A stretch of DNA of 11,776 nt from assembly GCA_028293405.1 (NCBI GenBank), contig JAQGOW010000317.1:1-11776 (forward strand). The letters run 5' to 3'. Source of the DNA: Verrucomicrobiales bacterium (lineage in GTDB: Bacteria; Verrucomicrobiota; Verrucomicrobiia; Limisphaerales; Palsa-1400). Under the pieces are notes generated by a model. The model had not been told where the DNA came from. It saw only the letters and a program-made list of their open reading frames with translations, and ran no database searches. Made by a program: the position numbers and the translations under genes. Shown one piece after another: positions 5,792 to 11,776 of the stretch (position 1 is its first letter; every line of letters starts with the position of its first letter).

Positions 5792-6103
5792 ATGAAATCT
5801 CTCCTGTCTTTTGTCTTACTGATCATTCTGGTCTGCGGATGCTCCCAAAAGGATAGTCTTGACCCAAAGCTCAGAAAGCTCTGGCTCGGCATGAGCAAGC
5901 AGCAGGTTGAGGTCGCGGCGGGAGCACCAACCCATTTGCTTACGCACACCAATTACGAAGGCACATGGACCATCGGCACGTCAGAAATGTGGAAATACGA
6001 TGACATCCCCCCAGGGATTGGACACGGTGCCGTGTATTTTAATGATGGCGGGAAGGTGCAATACGTATACAGCCAAGGTAAAAGGATTACGCCGCCAGAA
6101 TGA
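5792..6103 (+). CDS. Small lipoprotein of the BamE/SmpA/OmlA type
   Basis: This 103-residue protein has a lipoprotein signal: residues 1-16 MKSLLSFVLLIILVCG, then Cys17 in a V-C-G-C lipobox; Cys15 is a second nearby cysteine. Lipidation at Cys17 would tether it to the envelope. The mature part has LRKLWLGMSKQQVEVAAGAP (27-46), matching the G(M/T)xxxQVxxxxGxP helix signature of BamE-like folds. A beta segment with MWKYD (66-70) and VYFNDGGKVQYVYSQ (81-95) follows. BamE of Proteobacteria belongs to the outer-membrane protein assembly complex. Many unrelated small lipoproteins share the fold, so a role in assembly is not implied. Start at ATG 5792; no clear Shine-Dalgarno site. A 41-residue membrane protein gene follows 62 bp later on the same strand. 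Confidence 0.75.
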   Translation: MKSLLSFVLLIILVCGCSQKDSLDPKLRKLWLGMSKQQVEVAAGAPTHLLTHTNYEGTWTIGTSEMWKYDDIPPGIGHGAVYFNDGGKVQYVYSQGKRITPPE

Positions 6104-6110
6104 GACCGGC

Positions 6111-6162
6111 GCATAACAACGGCACGAAGGAAAGCGCGAAACCCCGTCGTTTATAGTTAGGT
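6111..6162 (+). other. Weak attC-like sequence between two small genes
   Basis: A GCATAAC box at 6111-6117 and GTTAGGT at 6156-6162 have the invariant AAC/GTT ends of integron attC core sites, about 52 bp apart. Just inside them, AACGGC (6118-6123) and GTCGTT (6147-6152) are inverted with one mismatch, as L boxes would be. The next gene starts 3 nt after GTTAGGT, as is common in cassettes. Against this, the first box breaks the RYYYAAC consensus at one position, the inner stem is poor, and no integrase or further attC is seen. Confidence 0.25.
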
Positions 6163-6165
6163 GAA

Positions 6166-6291
6166 ATGAAGTCTGAACCTAAAAGCAAAAACAGCTTCCG
6201 CACGTGGAAGTTCTGGATCCTGATTCTGGTAGCCGCCGCCCTAGGGCTGGTCGTCGGGCTGCTTCTTCCCAACTGGCCAAAAGTTCACTAA
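6166..6291 (+). CDS. Tiny single-pass membrane protein, 41 residues
   Basis: This 42-codon frame encodes MKSEPKSKNSFRTWKFWILI, then the rest of one hydrophobic helix (about 17-35: FWILILVAAALGLVVGLLL), and ends PNWPKVH. A basic N-terminus before a single helix predicts an inner-membrane protein with its N-terminus in the cytoplasm. The composition is convincingly protein-like for such a short frame. AGGTGA lies directly before the ATG, too close to act as a normal Shine-Dalgarno site. It follows the BamE-like lipoprotein gene on the same strand and may be co-transcribed with it. Function unknown. Confidence 0.5.
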   Translation: MKSEPKSKNSFRTWKFWILILVAAALGLVVGLLLPNWPKVH

Positions 6292-6307
6292 TAATTGATG
6301 TCGAAAG

Positions 6308-6331
6308 GCTCAGCAGGAGCTTCGCCCTACC
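6308..6331. repeat. Possible dispersed repeat fragment
   Basis: GCTCAGCAGGAGCTTCGCCC within the gap after the 41-residue gene contains a GCTC-AGCAG-GAGC hairpin. It resembles AGGGCGAAGCTCCTGC-type intergenic repeats I recall from related genomes. Only one copy is present in this window, so repeat status is unproven. The rest of the gap 6292-6387 shows nothing else. Confidence 0.25.
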
Positions 6332-6387
6332 TTCAAACCTGCTTGGCCTGTTTGTCCATCACGCGCTTGAGGGTGTCGCGGAGTGTG

Positions 6388-8046
6388 TCAGCCCTTCGGC
6401 AATTCGATCCAAAATCGCGTCCCTTTGCCGACCTGCGAGTCCAGCCCGACGTTGCCATTCATCCGCTCGACACCTTTGCGCACGATGGAGAGGCCAATGC
6501 CGGTGCCCGGATATTTGTGGCCATGCAAACGTTCGAACACGCGAAAGATGCGCTCGTGATATTTCGCGTCGATGCCGACGCCGTTGTCCTCGATCCACAA
6601 GCGCACACTGTGACCGGTGTCTTCCCACCGGAACAAAACGCGCGGCGTTGTTCCCGGTTCCACAAACTTGATCGCGTTGCTGAGCAGGTTCGCCAAAGTC
6701 TGCGTCAAAATTGCTTCTTGCGCGCGCACGGCGGGAAAAGGCCCGGGGGCTTCGATGATGGCGCCGGCTTGTTCGATTTGCGCGCTGCACTGGTAAACGG
6801 CCGCTTCCCAAACCGTTTTGATGTCGACGCACGTTAGCCGGACTTCGCTGCGCGACGTGCGGCCGAACGCCAGCAGGTCCAGGATCATTTTGTCCATGTA
6901 TTCGGCCGAGTGATGGATTTTGGTGAGGAAGGTTTTGCTTTGCGGCGCGAGCGCCGGTTCATCTTGAATGAGTATCTCGGAAAATCCCTGCATCGCCCGC
7001 AACGGCGCGCGCAAGTCGTGCGCAATGGAATAAACAAACGCCTCGAGTTGTTCGTTGGTTTCTTTGAGCTCCAACGTGCGCTCGGCCACGGTGTGTTCGA
7101 GATTGGCGGCGTGCTTTTGCAGTTCAGCGCGAAATCGTTCCTCGGTTTCTCGCAGCTGCCGCGCCTGTTCGGAGCGGGCCGCATCGGCGCGATCGAGGGC
7201 GCGAGCCGTCCACCAGATGAGCACCGTGAAAATGAGAATCACCGCGAGCGCGAAGATGGCGCGGCCGAACCCGACGCTGTAAAGACCGGCATGTTGTCCA
7301 ACAAGGCGCAACCAACCAACGAGCAGCGGCAGGACTACTGCGGGCAACAACATCCGTCGCGCAACCACGCTGCCCGGCCCGTCACCGAGAAACGCCAACA
7401 TCGCCCCGCGCATCGGTCTCGCTAGGAAGATGCCGAGGCACAAACAAAAAAACGCCACGCATGAGTGCAACGCAATCGTGGCGTAACGCGCGATCGCTTC
7501 GAATTGTTCAACGCCGTAAAAATAATAAAGAAACACCAACGCGATGAACACCGACGCCGCGCCCGCGAACCAATTGGACCAATACCGGCCCAAAATTTTT
7601 CCATCCAACCACGCCAAGGAGATGCCGCAGCAAGTAAAAGCCATCGTCGACGCAAATCCCATGCGACCGGGAAATGATTGGCCCGCTTCCGCGAGTGATT
7701 CGTGAAACATTAATTGATCGATCCCGAAGTCTGCTCCGCTTAGCACCTCAACCAACGTCAACACACCGACCGCGCCAACGAACAACGCCAGACATCGCGC
7801 TATCGCCCGCGCAAATGGTTTGGATGTCTCGCGCAATTGCAGCCACAACGACAAGCCGCCAGCCACGAAGCAAACGGCGGTGTTGAACTTCATCGTCACC
7901 AACGACGGGTGGATGCGCTTGAGCAAATCGCTGTTTAAAATCCAGCCGAGGCAACCCGCGCCACCGATGAGAATGACCGTGATTGCGCATACAGTTGCTA
8001 TCTTGTGACAAAGCGCCTGACGGTGGATGTTGGGCTGAACGTGCAT
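6388..8046 (-). CDS. Membrane-bound sensor histidine kinase
   Basis: This 552-residue protein is the sensor of a two-component system: it autophosphorylates on histidine and passes phosphate to a response regulator. The N-terminal 280 residues are a multi-helix membrane domain (about eight segments). They contain two related motifs, MKFNTAVCFVAGGLSLWL (52-69) and GFASTMAFTCCGISLAWL (130-147), suggesting an internal duplication. A coiled coil follows (about 284-337), then the HisKA domain with SIAHDLRAPLRAM (His343) and the ATPase domain: N box NLLSNAIKF (453-461), G1 DNGVGI (487-492), F box FRVFERLHG (501-509), G2 GTGIGLS (514-520). The ATG at 8046 is preferred over the GTG at 8055 because AAGGG sits about 8 nt upstream of the ATG but abuts the GTG. 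It follows the DUF1549/DUF1553 gene after 96 bp on the same strand. No response regulator is in the window. Confidence 0.93.
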   Translation of the reverse strand: MHVQPNIHRQALCHKIATVCAITVILIGGAGCLGWILNSDLLKRIHPSLVTMKFNTAVCFVAGGLSLWLQLRETSKPFARAIARCLALFVGAVGVLTLVEVLSGADFGIDQLMFHESLAEAGQSFPGRMGFASTMAFTCCGISLAWLDGKILGRYWSNWFAGAASVFIALVFLYYFYGVEQFEAIARYATIALHSCVAFFCLCLGIFLARPMRGAMLAFLGDGPGSVVARRMLLPAVVLPLLVGWLRLVGQHAGLYSVGFGRAIFALAVILIFTVLIWWTARALDRADAARSEQARQLRETEERFRAELQKHAANLEHTVAERTLELKETNEQLEAFVYSIAHDLRAPLRAMQGFSEILIQDEPALAPQSKTFLTKIHHSAEYMDKMILDLLAFGRTSRSEVRLTCVDIKTVWEAAVYQCSAQIEQAGAIIEAPGPFPAVRAQEAILTQTLANLLSNAIKFVEPGTTPRVLFRWEDTGHSVRLWIEDNGVGIDAKYHERIFRVFERLHGHKYPGTGIGLSIVRKGVERMNGNVGLDSQVGKGTRFWIELPKG

Positions 8047-8142
8047 GTCGAGCACCCTTGGCTCGAAGCGATACTAAGCGACGTTGTGAGCCTATAGCAA
8101 TGTTCCGTCCAACGCAGCGACCGCAAAAATCCACACGTCCCC

Positions 8143-10554
8143 TTAATTGATGAACAACGCCTCGTTGGTCTGCAACAGCGCGTGCGCGTACTTTTCCCAC
8201 GCGCCGATGCGCTTGAGTTGCGACGCCGGGATGTTCGCCAGACTCATCGCCGGCCCCTTTTTGCCGCCGCCGCCTTTGCGCTGTTTGTTCACGAATTGCC
8301 GGCCCTCCGCAGAGATCGCTTCCGGCGCGGGTGACTCGGTGATGAAGGCCACCGCCAGCTGCAGCTCGGTGTCCGTCGGCTCGCGCTGGAAGATGCGCTC
8401 ATACAAAAACTCGATGCGCGTTTTGGCATCGGCACAATCCGTGAACGCTTTTTGGTTCACGATGTTGCGCGCCTGTTCGACGACGAGCGGGCTGTTCATC
8501 ATGAAGAGCGCCTGTTGCGGCACGATGGTTTCGTAACGCTTGCCGGTGGTGATGTCGGGATTGGCGAAGTCGAATTGGTTGAACACCTCCGGCAAATTGC
8601 GCCGATCGATGTAGCCGTAAACGGTGCGGCGACGGGAGTAGGGTTGTTCGCCGAGGTTGACGGAGCGACCATACATCTGGAGGTCGAGCACGCCGCCGAT
8701 GGCGAGAATGGAATCGCGCATGGCTTCGAATTCGAGCCGGTGAATGTTCGCGCGCCAGAGCAAACGGTTTTGCGGATCCTGCTGCGCGTAACGCGGATTG
8801 TCCTCGCTGCTTTGCTGGTAGGTGTTCGAAAGCATGATCAGGCGATGGAGCTTTTTGATGGACCAACCGTCGGCCATGAATTTCGTCGCGAGATAATCCA
8901 GCAGTTCCGGGTGGCTCGGCGGTTCGGATTGGTTGCCGAAATCATCGGGGGTGGGAACGAAGCCGTCACCGAAATGATGCATCCAAACGCGGTTGACGAT
9001 GACGCGCGGGGTCAAAGGATTGTTCGGGCTGATAATCGATTGCGCGAGTTCAAGGCGTCCACTGCCACTGCGAAACGGCGCGCGTGCGCCACCGAAGATT
9101 TCCAGAAACCGGCGTTGCACGAGATCGCCCGGGCTCTGGGCTTCGCCGCGAAGGAACACGTGCGAATCCTTCGCCTTGGTCGCGTCATAAAGCGCATTCG
9201 CCCGCGGCGGCGCGCCGGGATGGCTCATGTCGAGCTTCGTCAGTTCACGTTGCAGTTCGGTTTCCTCTTTCTTGATATCCTTTTGTTTCACGCCGGATTT
9301 CCTGCGCTGACGCGCCCCTTGCTGCAATGCCGCCGCTTGTTGCACAAGCGCGTTATGCTTCCTGGAATAATCCATGTAATCGGCAGTGGGCTTGATCGTT
9401 CCAAGCACAGGCTGATCCCCAGGCTCGACGCTGCTATTGAAAACCCCGTGCAACGCGTAGTAGTCCTTTTGCGAGATGGGATCAAACTTGTGATCGTGGC
9501 AACGCGCGCAGGTCACCGTCAGCCCCATCGTGCCTTTGCAAACCACGTCGATGCGGTCGTTGATGATGTCGTTGTTGTTTTCATTGAAGCGATCGCCCAA
9601 CGTCAGAAAACCTTCCGCTGCCAGCGCGCTGCGATTCTGATCCTGCGGCACTTTGTCACCAGCGATTTGCTCGAGCAGAAAACGATTGTAAGGCTTGTCA
9701 TCGTTGAACGCGCGAATGACATAATCGCGATACGTCCACGCGTTGGGGTAAATCGGCGTCTCGCGATTCTTCTTCACATCCCCTTTCGTGTCCGAGTAAC
9801 GCGCGACGTCCAACCAGTATCGCCCCCAACGCTCACCGTATTGCGGCGACGCCAGCAAACGTTCAATCACCTTCGCATAAGCATCCGGCGCGCTGTCATC
9901 AACAAAAGCCTTAACCTCCTCCGACGTCGGCGGCAGTCCGGTCAAGTCGAACGTGGCGCGTCGGATCAAAGTGCGCTTATCGGCCGGGCCCGACGGCTTC
10001 ATCCCGTTTTTCTCAAGGTTCGCGAGAATGAAAGAATCGATTGGATTCGCGACCCAATTCGTATTTTGCACTTCCGGCGCGCTGATATGTTTGATTGCTT
10101 GAAACGCCCAATGTTGCCGCGGTTCTTTGCCCCCTACTTTAGTGGCGCCCGCAACACGCGGGTCCGCCGCGCCCATTCGAATCCACGTCACCAACGTATC
10201 AATTTCCGCGTCCGAAAGCTTCTTCCCCTTCGGCGGCATCTGCAAATCAGGATCGGTATAGCGAACCGCTTTGATCAACAAGCTATGCTCCGGATCCCCG
10301 GGAACAATCGCCGGCCCGTTCTCGCCGCCCTTCAAAACGCTCTCCTTAAATTCCAGCGATAACCCACCCTTCAGTTTCTCGGCCTGCGAACTATGGCACT
10401 TATAACAATTGTTGACCAAAATAGGCCGCACTTTGCTTTCAAAGTACTGTAACTGACCGGCCGCCGGTTGGACCGGTGGCGAGGCGCCCATCGAACTCGC
10501 GACATAGCCAAGCACAGCAACAACGGACAGAAGAATAATTGTGGGCTGTTTCAT
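8143..10554 (-). CDS. PSCyt1-DUF1549-DUF1553 (planctomycete-type cytochrome c) exported protein
   Basis: This 803-residue protein has a signal peptide (1-23, MKQPTIILLSVVAVLGYVAS...MGA). The PSCyt1 c-type haem domain (35-128) has CYKCH at 50-54 and the distal MPPKGK.LSDAEIDTLVTWI stretch (106-125). The DUF1549 domain (about 168-375) holds a second CxxCH, CARCH, at 349-353. An inserted charged helix, probably coiled coil, spans 398-442. DUF1553 (about 495-745) contains NPLTPRVIVNRVWMHHFG (512-529). Such proteins are abundant in Planctomycetota and Verrucomicrobiota, are exported, and are tied to breakdown of complex organic matter; the reaction is not established. The start at 10554 is chosen over 10599 because it begins the signal peptide and has GGAG 4 nt upstream. 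The DUF1501 partner gene often found beside these is absent here. Confidence 0.95.
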   Translation of the reverse strand: MKQPTIILLSVVAVLGYVASSMGASPPVQPAAGQLQYFESKVRPILVNNCYKCHSSQAEKLKGGLSLEFKESVLKGGENGPAIVPGDPEHSLLIKAVRYTDPDLQMPPKGKKLSDAEIDTLVTWIRMGAADPRVAGATKVGGKEPRQHWAFQAIKHISAPEVQNTNWVANPIDSFILANLEKNGMKPSGPADKRTLIRRATFDLTGLPPTSEEVKAFVDDSAPDAYAKVIERLLASPQYGERWGRYWLDVARYSDTKGDVKKNRETPIYPNAWTYRDYVIRAFNDDKPYNRFLLEQIAGDKVPQDQNRSALAAEGFLTLGDRFNENNNDIINDRIDVVCKGTMGLTVTCARCHDHKFDPISQKDYYALHGVFNSSVEPGDQPVLGTIKPTADYMDYSRKHNALVQQAAALQQGARQRRKSGVKQKDIKKEETELQRELTKLDMSHPGAPPRANALYDATKAKDSHVFLRGEAQSPGDLVQRRFLEIFGGARAPFRSGSGRLELAQSIISPNNPLTPRVIVNRVWMHHFGDGFVPTPDDFGNQSEPPSHPELLDYLATKFMADGWSIKKLHRLIMLSNTYQQSSEDNPRYAQQDPQNRLLWRANIHRLEFEAMRDSILAIGGVLDLQMYGRSVNLGEQPYSRRRTVYGYIDRRNLPEVFNQFDFANPDITTGKRYETIVPQQALFMMNSPLVVEQARNIVNQKAFTDCADAKTRIEFLYERIFQREPTDTELQLAVAFITESPAPEAISAEGRQFVNKQRKGGGGKKGPAMSLANIPASQLKRIGAWEKYAHALLQTNEALFIN

Positions 10555-10654
10555 GGCACTCCAAGGATACGACGACGGCTGTTTGGCTGCAATTGTCATC
10601 CTACAAGCAAAAGACGGTCAGCCGTGCCAGAAGGTTTCGCATTTCGCACGTAGC

Positions 10655-10698
10655 GCAGGCGTCCCGCCTGCCGGGTTCTGGCGGCGTCTCGCCGCCAG
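10655..10698. repeat. Twin GC hairpins of the GCAGGCGTCCCGCCTGC type
   Basis: Two hairpins stand side by side: GCAGGCG (10655-10661) with CGCCTGC (10665-10671) around TCC, and CTGGCGGCG (10678-10686) with CGCCGCCAG (10690-10698) around TCT. Both stems are perfect and both have the form GGCG-TCY-CGCC at the tip. This word is a familiar dispersed intergenic repeat in Verrucomicrobiota and other phyla. It lies in the divergent region between the haem-protein gene and the pseudopilin-like gene, where it would be transcribed in neither or only in leaders. Confidence 0.75.
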
Positions 10699-10764
10699 GA
10701 CCAACCTACCCACCACTGTCATCAACACAGCTTGAGCCATCTGACCGCACACCCCACATTTCCA

Positions 10765-10779
10765 TTGTCACGCTGACAA
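10765..10779. promoter_or_regulatory. Palindromic operator candidate upstream of pseudopilin-like gene
   Basis: TTGTCACGCTGACAA is a perfect 6-bp inverted repeat with a 3-bp centre, 28 bp before the ATG at 10807. Its left arm TTGTCA resembles a -35 hexamer, but no strong -10 follows at the right spacing (CAGTAA at 10789-10794 is the best candidate). A dimeric repressor site is plausible; the binding protein is unknown. Confidence 0.3.
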
Positions 10780-10806
10780 AAAATGGCACAGTAATCACAA
10801 CCCAAT

Positions 10807-11577
10807 ATGCAAACCCAACATTTGCGTGCGGGCGCGATTAAACGTTCATGGATCGCGTTCACACTGATCGAACTTCTAGTCGTCATCGCAATCATTGCCA
10901 TTCTCGCCAGCATGTTGTTGCCCGCATTGGCCGCCGCGAAACGCCGTGCTCAACTCATCAGTTGCACGAGTAATCTCAAGCAAATGGGTTACGCGATTCA
11001 CATGTATACATCCGACAACCGCGACCAATTGCCGGGTCCGTTATGGTCGGGAATTTTCTTCACGTATCAAAAATCCGGCGCCGCAAACACCCCGACTGAC
11101 TGGTCCATGGCTTATTACACTGCGGCCTATTGTGGAAACCCGCCGCCGGATAGCAGATTGCGCACCAATCGCGTGACGATGTGCCCCGCTTCACTGCCTT
11201 ACTTAAAGAAGGGAACAACCGACCCTCTGGCACAGCCGCTCAGCTATTTTGGTGCAAATCTGGTGACCAATTCTCCAGATGCCAACGGCAAAGCGTTGCC
11301 CGATGCGAACACCGCGCCATTCGAAAACGCATATTATATGTATTGGCCGTACGGTCGTCCGAGTGGGCCGACAGCGCCGGTTCGGAAACTGACAACGATT
11401 AAAATGCCGGCGAAAACCTGGACCATCTGCGACGCCGACCAAACGAACGTTCCCACTGGAGCTACCTATTACGGATACATCCCGCAAAATCCAGTCCACG
11501 GTGGCAAACGCGGCGCTTGGCAGCGCGTGTATATGTATTTCGACTTCCACGTCGGTCCGGCGAAAACGGACCCGTGA
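10807..11577 (+). CDS. Type II pseudopilin-like exported protein (prepilin N-terminal methylation motif)
   Basis: This 256-residue protein begins with a 17-residue basic leader and the class III signal [17 protein letters not shown] (17-33). It has Glu22 at +5 from the expected cleavage, then a continuing helix with [14 protein letters not shown]. The residue before cleavage is Ala17 instead of the usual Gly. The family known as 'prepilin-type N-terminal cleavage/methylation domain, H-X9-DG' is greatly expanded in Planctomycetota and Verrucomicrobiota. Here the C-terminal signature is degenerate: H231 and FDFHVG (245-250) in place of DGHV. It is probably inserted in the inner membrane and processed by a prepilin peptidase, then exposed outside. 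No Shine-Dalgarno site precedes the ATG. It is divergent from the haem-protein gene and convergent, with a 3-bp gap, with the right-edge gene. Confidence 0.88.
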   Translation: MQTQHLRAGAIKRSWIAFTLIELLVVIAIIAILASMLLPALAAAKRRAQLISCTSNLKQMGYAIHMYTSDNRDQLPGPLWSGIFFTYQKSGAANTPTDWSMAYYTAAYCGNPPPDSRLRTNRVTMCPASLPYLKKGTTDPLAQPLSYFGANLVTNSPDANGKALPDANTAPFENAYYMYWPYGRPSGPTAPVRKLTTIKMPAKTWTICDADQTNVPTGATYYGYIPQNPVHGGKRGAWQRVYMYFDFHVGPAKTDP

Positions 11578-11580
11578 TGG

Positions 11581-11776
11581 TTAGTCGGTCTCTTCGTCTT
11601 CACCCAGCGGATACGTCTCCGGCTTAAGCTGGCCGCGCCGTATTAACTCCTGCAGGTCGCGAATAATCGTCCGGCGCGCCACTTTGAACTGTCTCGCCAA
11701 CGCCGAAATATTTGGCCGATCTTTACTATCACGCAACAGTTGTTCGATTTGCGTCTGACGCGTCAGCCTATCCGTA
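11581..11776 (-). CDS. DeoR-type helix-turn-helix protein, C-terminal part (runs off right edge)
   Basis: An open minus-strand frame enters from the right edge and ends with TAA at 11583-11581. The 64 visible residues read TDRLTRQTQIEQLLRDSKDR, then PNISALARQFKVARRTIIRD, then LQELIRRGQLKPETYP and an acidic end GEDEETD. The core (NISALARQFKVARRTIIRDLQELIRRG) is a classic winged-helix/HTH_11-type DNA-binding motif, with the recognition helix around VARRTIIRDL. It may be a short stand-alone regulator or the C-terminus of a longer protein; the start is not in the window. Its end lies 3 bp from the stop of the pseudopilin-like gene, a tight convergent pair without space for a terminator. Confidence 0.7.
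   Translation of the reverse strand, partial: TDRLTRQTQIEQLLRDSKDRPNISALARQFKVARRTIIRDLQELIRRGQLKPETYPLGEDEETD

Noticed and set aside
6295..6837. 180-codon plus-strand frame
   Set aside because: It is antisense to the catalytic part of the histidine kinase.
8046..8055. GTG start at 8055 for the kinase
   Set aside because: The only Shine-Dalgarno-like AAGGG abuts this GTG but is well spaced for the ATG at 8046.
8452..10362. A 636-codon plus-strand open frame
   Set aside because: It lies wholly antisense to the DUF1549/DUF1553 gene, whose motifs and two CxxCH sites are certain; the translation is Arg/Val-rich without recognisable domains.
10555..10599. Start at 10599 for the DUF1549/DUF1553 gene
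   Set aside because: It would put 15 polar residues before the signal peptide; ATG 10554 has GGAG upstream and begins the signal peptide directly.

Overview
The window is about 11.8 kb of chromosome from what is most likely a member of the Verrucomicrobiota (Pedosphaera/Limisphaera-like), with Planctomycetota as the alternative. Three things suggest this: an 803-residue PSCyt1-DUF1549-DUF1553 protein, which is typical of that superphylum; a type II pseudopilin-like protein of the '[16 protein letters not shown]' class; and surface-type proteins ending in an 'RGWxVTTN' tail. There is no rRNA, tRNA, CRISPR array, transposase or phage gene. The assignment rests on protein features read by eye, not on a database search.

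Left part (1-2992): a left-edge fragment of a secreted fibronectin-III-like protein and a 672-residue UvrD/PcrA/Rep-type DNA helicase, both on the minus strand. A divergent 149-residue unknown gene lies to their right. The helicase and the unknown gene share a short intergenic region holding a symmetric TATAATTGTTATA box that could act as a two-way -10 element.

Middle part (2993-6300): an accessory, repeat-rich stretch. It holds a small secreted protein with a WGxxGxxG-like membrane tail; a leucine-rich-repeat-like protein; and a 206-residue protein with a fibronectin-like C-terminal half. A decayed second copy of the 'RGWVV' C-terminal coding segment is also present. The genes are separated by palindromic DNA: a 76-bp CACAGAG palindrome, a 21-bp tandem array with palindromic units, and a run of three perfect or near-perfect inverted repeats. 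Two small plus-strand genes follow, a BamE/SmpA-like lipoprotein and a 41-residue single-pass membrane protein. Between these two is a sequence that loosely resembles an integron attC site.

Right part (6388-11776): a membrane-bound sensor histidine kinase and the large haem-binding-motif DUF1549/DUF1553 protein, both on the minus strand and possibly co-transcribed. After a 252-bp divergent region with twin GC hairpins and a small palindromic operator candidate comes the plus-strand pseudopilin-like gene. It ends 3 bp from the convergent end of a partial DeoR-type helix-turn-helix protein that runs off the right edge.

No single complete new system is evident. The most unusual parts are the palindrome cluster at 5196-5535, the duplicated and frameshifted C-terminal tail around the WGxxGxxG-like gene, and the cassette-like pair of small genes at 5792-6291.
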